Position numbers and translations under genes: made by a program
Assembly (NCBI RefSeq): GCF_949628265.1
Contig: NC_088788.1
Coordinates: forward strand, 5,456,001 to 5,520,000
From: Cloeon dipterum
Lineage: Eukaryota; Arthropoda; Insecta; Ephemeroptera; Baetidae
Direction: 5' to 3'
Length of the DNA stretch: 64,000 nucleotides
Notes under the pieces: model-generated
Told to the model about the DNA's origin: nothing
Database searches by the model: none
Seen by the model: the letters and a program-made list of their open reading frames with translations, nothing else
In this document: one piece after another, positions 34,600 to 46,900 of the stretch
How the letters are laid out: the number at the start of each line of letters is the position of its first letter
Position numbering within the stretch: position 1 is the stretch's first letter

Positions 34600-35165
34600 A
34601 CTGAAACAGAGTGATAATTGCGGTGATAGGTCAGTTTTAATTTTCAGTCAAGAGAGATTCGTTCACACCAGTTCTCTATCCCATGTGATTCTCGTGTTTA
34701 CAAATTGTTACGTTGGCAATACTCGAAAATACCTATAACAACTAAAATAATATAAAAATTCTGTTCAAGAATAAGTGAGGTTGGATTCTCTCGTACTTAA
34801 ATTATGAGATAATATTTTTAATGAACTCAATTAAAAGCTACAAAAAAACAAATTAAAGCTGCAAAAATATTCTATGTGACACGTTTTTTAAATTTGGTTG
34901 GCAGCCATGGAAAACACCTTACCGGCTTATTACGATCACATCAAAATCACATGTTTAGCACGTTGTTTGTTTACATGCAAACAATCCATAAAATCATTGT
35001 TTTTTTACATTAAAACGTTTTAAAAAATCATATCCGGAATTATTTGAAATTAATTTTAATCATTTTGAGTGTCTCCTGTGCATCTGAGGCGATTTTGCGA
35101 GTGAGTTTTAATAAAATTTAAATCTTTTCGCATTAATTTCATTTAACTTTTTAACAGGGATTAAA
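34600..35165. promoter_or_regulatory. shared promoter region of the PPR gene and QTRT2
   Basis: 566 bp between divergent start codons. No TATA box stands out. The first part (34600-34800) and the stretch around 35080-35160 are the likely 5' UTRs; TTTTTAACAG at about 35150-35158 just before the QTRT2 ATG could be an acceptor from a leader exon. Both flanking genes concern RNA metabolism in or on mitochondria, which makes shared regulation plausible but unproven. Confidence 0.4.
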
Positions 35166-37325
35166 ATGAAGTTCAGTCTTCAGTACATCACGAAAAAAGG
35201 AAGGCTGGGATCGATTTCTGAAATCGAAAGACTGCCACTTGCGGCTTTTGACACGCCTCTAATGCTTTTCACTACAAGCGTAAGTATTTAAATGCCTTGA
35301 GATTCACTTTACTTAGCTAATAGCATTATTGTTTTAAAATCTAGGGTGGAACTGTTCCCCACTTGACCCATGAAACGCTGGAGATGATGACTAAAAAGAG
35401 TCTGGCCCTGCAGCTTCCCCTTGCTTCCAATTTGCGCGCACTCGCCGCGACCAGAGAGTCGAAATTCAACATTGCCGAGTTCATCGGCATGAAGGTACGT
35501 CTGAGATATTTTTTACTAAAATTAAGTTATTTAATTTTTGTCCTTCAGGAGAGTCTCACTCTTTGCTCTGTGAACGATCCGCTCGTTCCTCTGCCTGGCG
35601 GGTTCAATCAGAAGAACAGCGTGGCTGTTTGGAAAAAAGAAGGCCGGGAAAGTGTCAATGAAGTTGCGTAAGTTGAAAATAATGCCTCCTATTTAAATTA
35701 TGAAGTAAATTGTACGAAGCTTTAGATTCTTCAATGGCGAATGTGATGTTTTTTCTTAATATTGTGTGTTCTAAATTATGGAATATCTTTGGAAAATTAT
35801 CCCAATTTTAAAAGAAAAAGAAAAGAGTTGTGCTTTTTATTCCTCTTGCCAAAATTTTAAATTAAGAAATTTAGCCGCACTTTTGGTGGACAGTTGAAAT
35901 CCGGTTTTTTAATGATTTTGCGAAACAAATTATATTATTCATCGCTTTTTCAATTTATTGACATTTTATTTTAAAACTTTTTTCCAATCAGTTACATGGA
36001 CGCCATGGAATCTCTGAGGCCGGATCTGTACCAGACGCTATGCGATTCCGAAACAGACGCGGAAAGCACCGCCAAGAGACTGCAGCGCAGTGTCAAATCG
36101 ACAGCGGGCTTTTTCGAGTACTGCTTGGAGAGACACAAGAATTCCAAGGCAAGAATTTACTAAAATTTCAAATATTTTAGGATAACTAGTTAATATTTGT
36201 AAAGGTTTTGGAGAAATCAAGCATTTTGGCCAGCTTAGTCGGCGGCTTTTGCTCCGAGCGGAGGCGCCAACTGACCAAAGAAATGGCCTCGCAGCCAGTG
36301 GACGGATTCGTAATCGACGGATTCAATGTTGCTGGCGCCAAAGGAGAGTCTGCGAAAGTCGAACTAGTTAGAGAACTCGTCAAAGAGACCATCGTGAGAT
36401 AAAATTTATGTGAACTTAACTTAAATTAAATGATTTGTATTATAGGCTGATTTGCCTGAAGCAAAGTTGAGAGTTCTGCCTGGATGTTGGTCCCCTGAGG
36501 CTTTGTGGGACTTGGTGCAGGAGGGCGTTGACGTTTTTGACTCTTCCCTGCCCACTGCCGTCGCGGAAAGGGGCAGTGCGCTTACTTTTAAATTCTGTCC
36601 TAAAACAAAAAGGTAATTTAATTTTAAATTTATATATACACCTACCCAAATGGTTTCTAAATCATCTAAATTGAAAAAACTTTGGCTGAATGAGAGTAAT
36701 AATTGATAAATTTGTCTTGATTTTTTCTGTGTAATTGAAGATATTTTCATGCCAGAAATAGAATTTAAGCTTTAATTATTTTAATTAAATCATGGCTGCA
36801 AAAACTCCGCAATTTTTGCAGTGCGATAGAAACTTTTTTCGTCATTTTAATGATTTCCTACTCAGTAAAATTTTAATCCTTCAAAAATGCGGAATTAAAA
36901 ATATATAAATAGAAAGCGCAGAGGTGTTGAGAAAATAAAACCTGTGGAAAAATCACGAATAATAATTCAATAATATTTCTGATCAGTTTCAGTTACAATT
37001 TCGAGCACGGAGGGGAGAACGAATTGAAAAGCTACGAAATCAGTTTAAAGGACAAAACGTATTTTGAGCGGCTGGAGCCGATTTTGGAAGGATGCGAGTG
37101 CGTGGCATGTAAAAATCACACGAAGGCGTACATCCATCACTTGATGGTCACCAAAGAGTTGCTAGGACACGTGCTATTAATGCTGTGAGTTTTAATTAAA
37201 AAGGGTCTTAAGAATTATTTTAATATTCTGAATGCTTTAGGCACAACCTGCACCATTACCAATTGTTCTTCGACAAAATGAGAGAGGCTATCAGAGAGGA
37301 CAAGGAGGAGACTGCTGAAAGCTAA
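35166..37325 (+). CDS. QTRT2: queuine tRNA-ribosyltransferase accessory subunit 2
   Basis: Eight exons: 35166-35279, 35345-35494, 35549-35667, 35992-36148, 36205-36393, 36446-36612, 36993-37184, 37241-37325, summing to 1173 nt (390 aa). Family hallmarks: MKFSLQYITKKGRLG start, GGTVPHLTHETL, ESLTLCSVNDPLVPLPGGF, SVAVWKKEGRE, DGFVIDGFNVAGAK, AERGSALTFKF, and the zinc site C-x-C-x2-C...H in CECVACKNHTKAYIHHLM. QTRT2 is the non-catalytic partner of QTRT1; the dimer exchanges guanine 34 for queuine in tRNAs with GUN anticodons, at the mitochondrial outer membrane and in the cytosol. The intron after exon 4 uses a GC donor (CCAAG|GCAAGA). The length is close to the usual 400-odd aa. AATAAA at about 37338 can serve as poly(A) signal. 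Confidence 0.92.
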
Positions 37326-38657
37326 GTTATGAGACTAATAAATTTGTATTTTAATTTTATACTGGAGGAATTTTCTTATAATTCAACAAATCCTGATATT
37401 TAAGAAATGAAAATTAATACGGAAAGTTAAACTTTTAATTCAATAAATTTGATTTTTTAGTAAATTTATTTGTTGAAAGACCACATTTAAAAATAATTTT
37501 CTATATTCATCACTATAAAGTGGTATTTTATTGAGATATCAAATTTTGAAAAATTCAACTTCAAAAGCGCTACCTATCAAGCCTCCATAAAAAAATCATA
37601 TTTTTCTCGAAGTCTAACACTTGTTTAGTAGGATTTTTATCTTTTAGTTGATTGGAATTTATTGAAATTATGCTGCCCGGCCATGGATGAGTGTTTTGAT
37701 TTGTTTTTAAATATTTTGATTTACTAAAATTTTAAAAAGATTAAAAAACAATTTTAATGGAACAAGGTGCAAATATTTTATGCTTGAGGGTTGATTCTAG
37801 GCTGTTTAACTTTTGTATGTGATCTATATTTAAAGGGCAAACCTCACACAATCTGAAAGCTGACAGAGTCAATGAAATTTCCGTTCTTACAATTAAAATG
37901 GTCAAAATTTTCAAGCAGTTTTGATACTTTCAAGGGATTTGAATTAATAAAAATGCAAATTAGGTTTCTTTGATTTTCTCTATTTGGTAAAAAAAGAAGC
38001 AACATCATCTACTAAAATGAGCTCAAAAATATGGAGGCATTTTTTCAAGACAATTTTTTTAGGTCATTCCAAAAGATAATGGAAAAAAATATCGAAAATT
38101 ATATTCAAAGGAAAAAATTTTTGACTAAAAACTGGCCAAAAGTAACTTATGGTTGCAAACTAAACAAAACACATAATATTTCTACGGATTTTAGACGATA
38201 TTCAGAATGATTAAAATGGCTTTCAATTGAACGACTCATGCTCATCAACGATTGGAAGCTCAGGAAAAAAATAGATGGTCTAAATTTCACAGCCTTAATC
38301 ATAAATGAATGAAAACTGGCTTCAAATTTTTATTTCAAAACTTTTAAAAAGCATATTAACCATAGTACATCACGACAAAATTACCTTTTTTCTTGCCACA
38401 AACTAAAACGTAAGCATATTTTCTCATTTTTAAAGGGCTAATTTTACACCGCGACCAAGAAAATAATTAATGCTTTGGCAGAAGCTCCAAAAGTTTCCGA
38501 ATTAAAAGGATCAGGCCTCATATTGTTCCGAAAGAGTTAAAAGCAAAGTTTAGACCGGCCGTATACAGCGAATGAATTTTACGGCGCGCCGCGAGGGCGA
38601 AATGAATCGATTTGGGGTGGGAAACGGCGGCGAAGGGTGTCGTCGCTCGCAGTCAGC
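37326..38657. other. intergenic region before the LRR-Ig gene
   Basis: AT-rich up to about 38540, then abruptly GC-rich (CGGCGCGCCGCGAGGGCG near 38581), which should be the promoter and 5' UTR of the LRR-Ig gene. No repeat family recognised in the AT-rich part. Confidence 0.45.
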
Positions 38658-41186
38658 ATGTGGCTGCCAGCCGGAGCGCTTCTGGCTCTGCTCGCCGTCG
38701 TGTCGGACGCGTGTCCCGGCTGGACGGTTGACTGTCCGGCCCTGTCAGTGGCAAACGCCACCGAGGCTGACATCCTGGCAATCAACGCCACGCTGCTGTG
38801 CCGCCTGACACTGCGCAAAGGACACCTACACGCTCTGCCAACACTCGAACCGGCAGGTATGATCGGAATTTTTGATTAAAATAATTGTCAGGGTTGAAGA
38901 ATTCACTGGAGCCCATCAGAATTAGATTTTTTACTGAATTTTTCATTCAAGACGTATTTTTGGGCTTTAGAAAATAATTAAGAAAAATTTTCAGTGAAAA
39001 ATCCATTTTAAAAAATAAAAAGGGATAAAAGCATTATTTTTGTTCACAATTTTTTTGGCTAAATTTCATTTTCTTGGATTTTAATTTGGCTCCAGAATTT
39101 CTCAGCGGGGGCCAGATTCGTGCGACGCACAGATATGGCGTCCGGTGGAGTATGGCGCGAAAAAACGGTCACGTGAAAATGCGCGAAAAGAACCAAGTTT
39201 TCGTCAATATTTTGACATAATTTGCACTAATTGTGTCTTTTAAATCGTAAAAATAAACTCTTGATACTTGTACGGCAATCCAATGAGAGCTTTTTGTTTC
39301 CCACATTCATATGTGCAATGGGAACCAATTTTATCGCACATCTGGCCCCCGCTGGAATTTCTATCTAGAAAAATTATCTCTATGAAATAATTTATTAAAT
39401 CCTTTAATGCACATTGGGCTCTCCAAAGAGCTAATTTTTTTTATTTGCAAGAAATCTAATGTATAACTCCTCATTCTATTAGCTTCTCGCTCTAAAGAAT
39501 GACATTTTTTGTGAATTTCCCAAAGTTTTTTTAAACCTATAGGTGTCCCTTTAATTATTTTTGTCAAATTTCAGAGCTCAAAAAACACGGAAAACTCCAT
39601 AAAGGAAAAGTTAGCAAAAACGGGTTAATTTTTAACATTTAAATGATTTTATATTTTTTGACGACCCAAAATTCATGAATATCGCTCTTTTTTCTCCGAT
39701 ATTTTCCTATTTTAATTAATTTTTCATTCAATTAATCAATGATAAAAAATAGCACGATATCAATTTTGTACCGGCAGGGCACCTGCGCGAGCTGGACGCG
39801 TCGGAGAACGCGCTGCGCGTGCTGCCCCCTGTGCTGCATTTTCCGGCTTTGCGCACGCTCAACCTGAGTCACAACGCGTTGACCACCCTACCAATCAACT
39901 TTCTTTCGGCGTCGCCGTGCGTCACCGTGCTGGACGTCTCGCACAACCAGCTAGCCGTCGTGTCCGCGGGCGTCGGACTGGCGCGCAGACGCACGACGCA
40001 CGTCTCCCTGGCGCACAACCGCATCGTCCGCGTCGACCCTGGTGCGTTGGAGAACGCCGTCGTCAGCCGCACCCTCGACCTGTCGCACAACCGCCTGAGA
40101 CGCTTCCCCGGCGACGCCTTGCGTAGGGCCAGGCACCTGGCTAGCGTCAGCGTTGCGTTCAACTGCGTACGGCGTCTCCAGCGCGGAGAAACGGACGATA
40201 TTTCGGTCGGAAGTTTGGATATTTCAGGGCAGTTGGAGCGCATCGACGCGGACGCATTTCGCAACCTGCCTGCGTTGGAAAATTTGACGCTGACGCACAG
40301 TCCCGGACTGCGTTTCATCCCTGCAGATGCGTTCGGAGACGCACTTCCGAGCCTCCGCGTCGTGAATTTAAGCGGAAACGCGCTGCTAGGTTTCGAACGT
40401 CCGCCATTTTGGATTGACGTGCGGGTTGACGCATCAGGGAACGCGTTCGTCTGCCACTGCGCACATCACTGGCTCAACATCACGTGCGCCGAAGCGTCCT
40501 GCGCGCCGCTAGTGCTCCCTTTGCTTCCGGAAACGGCCGCTGTGGCGCTGGGGGGCAGTTTGGAGCTGCGTTGCATCGCGTTGGGGGCCGAACGCGTGCG
40601 TTGGCTGCGTGCGGACGACGGGATAGCGTCCGATACGTCTCGACTGCGTCTGACGCACGCCGGGCGCGAAGCTGGCGGCCTCTTTACGTGCGTCGCGTCC
40701 AACGCTTTGGGTTTGGCTCGACGCAGCGTGCGTGTGAGCGTCAAAGACCCAAACGTGCGCCTTTTTGTTCTCAGCGTGAGCGCGACGTTCGTAACGCTTG
40801 CGTGGAACATGAGTGGCGCAGCGCCGTACGTGCTTCGCTGGGGCGCCGACGCAGCGGCGCTGGACAACGCGTCGCCGACGTTCCCGCCGGCGCCGCGGGC
40901 GCACTCGTACGCGGTGCACGGCCTGCGTCCCGCCACCGCCTACTGCTTTGCGCTCAGCCTCGACGCAGACGTCACGCTGGACCGCACGTGCGTCACCACG
41001 GCCGCTGACGGGCTGGTCGGCGTGGAACGCAGCTACGCCGCCATCGCAGCGCTCGGCCTCGCCGCTGTTGCCGCCCTCGCCGCCTGCGTCGCCCTCTGCG
41101 TCATCAACGCACGCCCCACGCGCACCGTGCGCAGGGTAGAGCTAATCGAATCCGTCGACGCCGCCTTCTTCATCGAGTTGGACTAA
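38658..41186 (+). CDS. LRR-Ig-Fn3 single-pass membrane protein, 535 aa
   Basis: Two exons, 38658-38856 and 39778-41186 (1608 nt; the split codon G|GG joins EPA to GHLREL). Signal peptide MWLPAGALLALLAVVSDA, then a Cys-bearing cap (CPGWTVDCPAL). About seven leucine-rich repeats follow (e.g. LRTLNLSHNALTTLP, VTVLDVSHNQLAVV, SRTLDLSHNRLRRFP), then an LRR C-terminal cap (FVCHCAHHWLNITC), an Ig domain (GGSLELRCIAL...AGGLFTCVASNALG), an Fn3-like domain, and a membrane span near residues 495-517 (AIAALGLAAVAALAACVALCVI) with a short tail ending FFIELD. The layout resembles kekkon, LINGO and LRIT families of neuronal adhesion or receptor-modulating proteins; I cannot choose among them. The coding sequence is very CpG-rich compared with its surroundings. 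A broken copy of its 3' half lies at 49303-49895. Confidence 0.85.
39103..39354. mobile_element. hAT-type MITE in the LRR-Ig intron
   Basis: 252 bp with terminal inverted repeats CAGCGGGGGCCAGAT-CGTGCGA / TCGCACATCTGGCCCCCGCTG, flanked by a perfect 8-bp duplication GAATTTCT (39095-39102 and 39355-39362). Both the 8-bp duplication and CAG..CTG ends are hAT features. No coding capacity. Confidence 0.88.
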
Positions 41187-41850
41187 AAATTAAAGTGTAA
41201 ATAGTATCATTCAAAAGGACAAAATGAAAAATATTGCTATAAATGTGTGTTATTATTTTATTTGAAGTGATTTCAGTTAATTCATAATCGAATTCAAAAG
41301 AAGTATTATTCAGCTTTACAAGCTAATTTTAAATTTTCTTTGTTGCTTGAACGGCGCTGAAAGGGCATTGTGATATTGTTCCTCTAAAGCCGGCATTATT
41401 TAGTTACTTTTCTAGGATTAAAGTTGTTTCATATAATTTGACGAATTTTACTGTGAGTCTAATTTTTAATATTACTAATTAATCGAAAAAATATCTCTGA
41501 AATTCGTTTTTCTTCCTTGTGAATTCCTGTTTTAGACTAAAATTGACTTTGTTTGGTCAAAAATATAATTCCGCAGTGTCGAAATATCGTGAACTTGGCA
41601 TATTTCTTCTACAAATAAATACGTTTGCTCAAAATCAAACACATTCTGTAACTGTTCTACGTCAAATATTCCTTTTTTAATTTGTGAATTAAATCATATT
41701 TTATTTCTGCAATAAAATGTGTCAAGTGAAATTTGCAATATTTTCTGCTATTTAGAGCATGATATGTCACATAAAAAATTGTTACAGGAAGGGTTCATAT
41801 TTATTTAAATTAATGCTACAAATCCCTTAGAGGTCTAAAAATTAATAGTT
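41187..41850. other. 3' flank of the LRR-Ig gene, part of a segmental duplication
   Basis: AT-rich, no gene. About 41440-41740 is clearly related to 50550-50870: shared phrases include AATATTACTAATT[T]AATCGA, the CAAAATCAAACACA block and TTTGTGAA[TA]AAAT. The match continues the homology between 40517-41166 and 49303-49895, so gene 3' half and flank were duplicated together. Confidence 0.6.
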
Positions 41851-41879
41851 AATAACCACTAAATATGTATCAAAATCTT

Positions 41880-42560
41880 TTTTTATACTTATTTTGCATA
41901 CCGTGCAGCATGTCTGCCCAAAAAATTGTCAACATTTCCTACCGGTACAGTGCATTCGGGAAAAATTAATTTGGGCCACTTTATGGTGACCCTTTCAATT
42001 AATGCGCAGTTAAACGTCTGGCATTATCAGAAAAGAATAATGTCTCACCTCGAATAACTTGCTTTGAACAAACCAAAACCTTATTATTATACTTTTATTA
42101 TTGTTTACGACGAGAGTGGCTCGCGCTCTTTTGGCCCTTCAGGCAACTGTCCGTCAAAGGTGGCGAAATTGTCCAAAAGAGACTTCAAATAAATGCGATG
42201 GCACCGGTAAAACAGTTCAGGCCCAATCTGACAGGAAGGTCGGACGGATTTTTAGCAATAATTACGAACATTAAATTAACAATGAAAGCAAGCAAAATAT
42301 CGTTGTTTTCATGAGCATCACTGAACAGAAAACAAAGTCAGAAAACTAGGAAAAAATATTTTTGGAACAGGAATTGAAGTCAATCGCTTCTCACAGCTTA
42401 TTTGAATTTTTAATCATTTGCATTTCAGTTGCGAAATCAAACCCGTGTTCTGCGTTTTTAAATAAATTTATTTGTTGAACAATTTGTTCACATTGATGGA
42501 AAAATATAAAAAACAACATTTCTCTAGTGGAGCATTAAAAATTGACACATTTTTTAAAAA
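41880..42560. repeat. 3'-flank module of the acidic-gene cluster, copy 1
   Basis: Contains GCAGCATGTCTGCCCAAAAA, TTCGGGAAAAATTAATT.GGGCCACTT, a GTGGCT...TTTGGCCC block and TGTCCGTCAAAGGTGGCGAA, then CATCACTGAACAG and GTCAGAAAA near 42315-42335. The same phrases in the same order recur at about 48060-48400, 51100-51660, 54335-54555 (second half) and 61200-61890. It directly follows the stop codon side of the minus-strand gene at 42564-43037. Confidence 0.7.
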
Positions 42561-42563
42561 AAA

Positions 42564-43037
42564 TTATTCCTCTCTTTCATATTCGAACGGTTCTGGCGTG
42601 GGTGCTTCTTCTTTACACTCATTACACTGTTGATTGTTTGTGATTTCTTCGTCGGAATCCCAGACCGGGTCACGGAATCCTTGGCAGGCCGTCTCCTCGC
42701 CCGCTGACTCGTCTTCACTTGTGTCTTCCGAGCTAAAAGGTTTGTATCCCAACCTAGTTAATATTAAGGTTCTCGAATCATCTTGGGCACAGCCTGGGTG
42801 AAAGACACCATCGAGGTCCGTTTCCTCGTCCGATTCGTCTTCACTCGTGTCGTCCGACGAGTCACTTGTGTCGTCCGACGAGTCACTCGTGTCGTCCGAG
42901 CTATCGGGTGTGTTTCCCAACCTTGTAGTTGGGCTCCCGGTTGCGTCACTGACACCCTTGTGGGACGTCTCCTCCCCTGCTGACTCTTCGCTTTCGGAAT
43001 CACTCGAATCGGGTGGGCATTCCCAAATTGGGCCCAT
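42564..43037 (-). CDS. acidic Ser/Asp/Glu-rich protein, cluster member 1, 157 aa
   Basis: Single-exon frame starting MGPIWECPPDSSDSESE and ending in KEEAPTPEPFEYEREE. It is dominated by Asp, Glu and Ser, with short repeats DTSDSSD and blocks SAGEET. No signal peptide, no hydrophobic core and no recognised domain, so it is probably intrinsically disordered and intracellular, perhaps nuclear. The D/E-flanked serines resemble casein kinase 2 sites. The start is fixed by the shared cluster promoter and the common sequence CAAGATGGG. The C-terminal tail (EEAPTPEPFEY..EE) is shared with the member at 51667-52440. Function unknown. Confidence 0.7.
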   Translation of the reverse strand: MGPIWECPPDSSDSESEESAGEETSHKGVSDATGSPTTRLGNTPDSSDDTSDSSDDTSDSSDDTSEDESDEETDLDGVFHPGCAQDDSRTLILTRLGYKPFSSEDTSEDESAGEETACQGFRDPVWDSDEEITNNQQCNECKEEAPTPEPFEYEREE

Positions 43038-43570
43038 CTTGACAGATCAAACGTTTGGGTAGTTCTAAAGTTGCACCTCGACTGCAGTTTATAGACGCAA
43101 TCGGCACTACTTAACCCTCTGTTTCGTATGGTTTTTATTATTGAAACAGTTGCCGTTGTTTACAGCTTACAACAAACGTGTTTTTCAAGTCTTTGATAAT
43201 GAAAAATATTATTTTATGCTATAATATGTAAAATATGAGTTCGTTTTCACTGGCACTATCTTTTTGACTTAGAAATTTAGATAAACTGCTGATGATGAAA
43301 ATATTTATTTTTCAATTTTAACCCTGAAAATATTTGTCACCCGCCTTGATCATGTTTCCATTTTCCTGTTGAGCATTGAGCAGATATATCATTGAAATTG
43401 ATCCGACACGTGACCTATTTAGGTGCTGTAGGTTGAGCACCGCGAGAGAAGCTGTAAAATGCATTTTGTGTGTGTGAGCGTGTGTTATTCTTATTTCTTC
43501 CGTTCCTTTGTCGCGCGACGCGGTGTCTCTTGTTTGCACGCGCCAATAACAAACTCAGTTTTTTATGACT
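43038..43570 (-). promoter_or_regulatory. cluster promoter and 5' module, member 1
   Basis: TATAAA (minus strand; 43088-43093) lies about 52 bp before the ATG, followed by CTGCAGTCGAGG and the family leader AAACGTTTG...CTGTCAAGATG. Further upstream, 43320-43560 holds the shared block ATTGAAATTGATCCGACACG with an E-box CACGTG at 43407-43412, GCGAGAGAAGCTGTAAAATG, and a GTGTGAGCGTG / CGCGGTGTCTCTTGTT tract. These parts recur upstream of the other cluster genes. Confidence 0.65.
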
Positions 43571-43990
43571 TTGCGAAAGACTTTGTTTATTAAAACTATA
43601 TTTTCAAATCAGTTACATTTCATAGAATCTCATAAACTGTATTTGCTCTAAAATTACTATTGGAATTTATTTCTTTAATTCATATTAATAGATGAGCCAC
43701 ATAGCATAAATAAATACGTTACAATTTTATTTTTTACATTTTTAAGTGTTTGTAGTGCCCGCCACCTGAGTGCGTTAACCTTAACCCTGAGTTAGCCTGT
43801 GAGCCCATGCGCACTGGAATTTTAGTGATAAAACGATAATCATCCTAGCGTTAAGCAGCTATATACAGTATAAACTGTAAACGCTCGCAAGGCCAGTGAA
43901 TCTTGGTACATCTCGCACGCCTCATACATAAGAAAAATAATTTATATTTAAAACCCTAATCTCGCAGCGAGTGCAATTCAATATAAATGA
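43571..43990. other. spacer between cluster members 1 and 2
   Basis: AT-rich sequence with no recognised gene. A somewhat GC-richer stretch (43755-43920) is not shared with other units. Confidence 0.4.
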
Positions 43991-43996
43991 CTCGAT

Positions 43997-46900
43997 CTAT
44001 ATATCCCATATATGACGCGGCTCATCCGCCATATAACGCGGCTCACCCGCCATATAACGCGGCTCACCCGCCATATAACGCGGCTCACCCGCCATATAAC
44101 GCGGCGCACCCGCCATATAACGCGGCTCACCCGCCATATAACGCGGCTCATCCGCCATATAACGCGGCTCACCCGCCATATAACGCGGCTCATCCGCCAT
44201 ATAACGCGGCTCACCCGCCATATAACGCGGCTCACCCGCCATATAACGCGGCGCACCCGCCATATAACGCGGCTCACCCGCAGTATAACGCGGCAAATCC
44301 GCGATACAACCTGGCAAATCCGCGATACAACCTGGCAAATCCGCGATACAACCTGGCAAATCCGCGATACAACCTGGCAAATCCGCGATACAACGCGGCG
44401 CACCCGCCATATAACGCGGCTTACCCGCCATATAACGCGGCTCACCCGCGATATAACGCGTCTCACCCGCCATATAACGCGGCTCACCCGCCATATAACG
44501 CGGCTCACCCGCCATATAACGCGGCTCACCCGCCATATAACGCGGCTCACCCGTCATATAACGCGGCTCACCCGCCATATAACGCGGCGCACCCGCCATA
44601 TAACGCGGCTCACCCGCAGTATAACGCGGCAAATCCGCGATACAACCTGGCAAATCCGCGATACAACCTGGCAAATCCGCGATACAACGCGGCGCACCCG
44701 CCATATAACGCGGCTTACCCGCCATATAACGCGGCTCACCCGCCATATAACGCGGCTCACCCGCCATATAACGCGGCTCACCCGCCATATAACGCGGCTC
44801 ACCCGTCATATAACGCGGCTCACCCGCCATATAACGCGGCTCACCCGCCATATAACGCGGCGCACCCGCCATATAACGCGGCTCATCCCAAATATAACGC
44901 GGCTCACCCGCCATATAAGGCTGATGTCGATTGATCCTGGACTGCATGGAAAAGCGTTCAAAACGCCTCGCTGCGTCACGGTCTCCATCGAGGGGTATAT
45001 CCTCTACCGGTAATAAGTTATTTCCGGTTGTGACTTTAATAGATTCGTCGGACTCAATGGGTGTGTTTCTCGACCCAATTTGGGACTGGAATGCGTCAGA
45101 GACTCCATCGGGGGCAGTCACCTCCCCCACTGGCTCTTCGATTTCGGAATCGCTAGATTCGTCGGACTCATTGGGTGTGTTTCTCGACCCAATTTGGGAC
45201 TGGAATTCGTCAGAGACTCCATCGGGGGCCGTCACCTCCCCCACTGGCTCTTCGATTTCGGAATCGCTAGATTCATCGGATTCATTGGGTGTGTTTCTCG
45301 ACCCAATTTGGGACTGGAATTCGTCAGAGACTCCATCGGGGGCCGTCACCTCCCCCACTGGCTCTTCGATTTCGGAATCGCTAGATTCGTCGGATTCATT
45401 GGGTGTGTTTCTCGACCCAATTTGGGACTGGAACGAGTCAGAGACTCCATCGGGGGCCGTCACCTCCCCCACTGGCTCTTCGATTTCGGAATCGCTAGAT
45501 TCATCGGATTCATTGGGTGTGTTTCTCGACCCAATTTGGGACTGGAATTCGTCAGAGACTCCATCGGGGGCCGTCACCTCCCCCACTGGCTCTTCGATTT
45601 CGGAATCGCTAGATTCGTCGGATTCATTGGGTGTGTTTCTCGACCCAATTTGGGACTGGAACGAGTCAGAGACTCCATCGGGGGCCGTCACCTCCCCCAC
45701 TGGCTCTTCGATTTCGGAATCGCTAGATTCGTCGGATTCATTTGGTGTGTTTCTCGACCCAATTTGGGACTGGAATGCGTCAGAGACTCCATCGGGGGCT
45801 GTCACCTCCCCCACTGGCTCTTCGATTTCGGAATCACTAGATTCGTTGGACTCATTGGGTGTGTTTCTCGACCCAATTTGGGACTGGAATTCGTCAGAGA
45901 CTCCATCGGGGGCCGTCACCTCCCCCACTGGCTCTTCGATTTCGGAATCACTGGATTCGTCGGAATCATTGGGAGTGTTTCTCGACCCATTTTGGGACTG
46001 GAATGCGTCAGAGACTCCATCGGGGGCCGTCACATCCCCCACTGGCTCTTCGATTTCGGAATCACTGGATTCCTCGAATTCATTGGGTGTGTTTCTCGAC
46101 GCAATTTGGGACTGGAATGCGTCAGAGACTCCATCGGGGGCAGTCACCTCCCCCACTGGCTTTTCGATTTCGGAATCACTAGATTCGTCGGACTCATTGG
46201 GTGTGTTTCTCGACCCAATTTGGGACCAGGATGAGTCAGAGACTCCATCGAGGGCCGTCACCTCGTCCGCTGGCTCTTCCGATTCGTCTTCACTCGTGTC
46301 GGTCAAGCTATTGATGATATCTCTCAACCTACTTTGGATCCTGAATGTGTCACTCAAACCCTTGTGAGACATCTCCTCCCCCACTGGCTCTTCGATTTTG
46401 GAATCACTAGATTCGTCGGACTCATTGGGTGTGTTTCTCGACCCATTTTGGGACTGGAATGCGTCAGAGACTCCATCGGGGGCCGTCACATCCCCCACTG
46501 GCTCTTCGATTTCGGAATCACTGGATTCGTCGGAATCATTGGGAGTGTTTCTCGACCCATTTTGGGACTGGAATGCGTCAGAGACTCCATCGGGGGCCGT
46601 CACATCCCCCACTGGCTCTTCGATTTCGGAATCACTGGATTCCTCGAATTCATTGGGAGTGTTTCTCGACCCATTTTGGGACTGGAATGCGTCAGAGACT
46701 CCATCGGGGGCCGTCACCTCGTCCGCTGGCTCTTCCGATTCGTCTTCACTCGTGTCAGTCAAGCTATTGATGATATCTCTCAACCTATTTGGGATCCTGA
46801 ATGTGTCACTCAAACCCTTGTGGGACATCTCTTCCCGCACTGGCTCTTCGATTTCGGAATCACTTGATTCGTTGGACTCATTGGGTGTGTTTCTCGACCC

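Noticed and set aside
40466-41139. Minus-strand and shifted frames across the LRR-Ig exon
   Set aside because: The plus-strand frame gives LRR, Ig and membrane domains; the others arise from high GC and few stops. The plus shifted frame is of interest only because the duplicate uses it.
44020-44925. CRISPR-like array
   Set aside because: Repeats are contiguous 21-bp units without unique spacers, in a eukaryotic coding region.
44012-46367. Plus-strand frames of 315-478 codons
   Set aside because: Shadows of the minus-strand repeats. Only the minus frame has the cluster promoter and leader and runs through both repeat systems.
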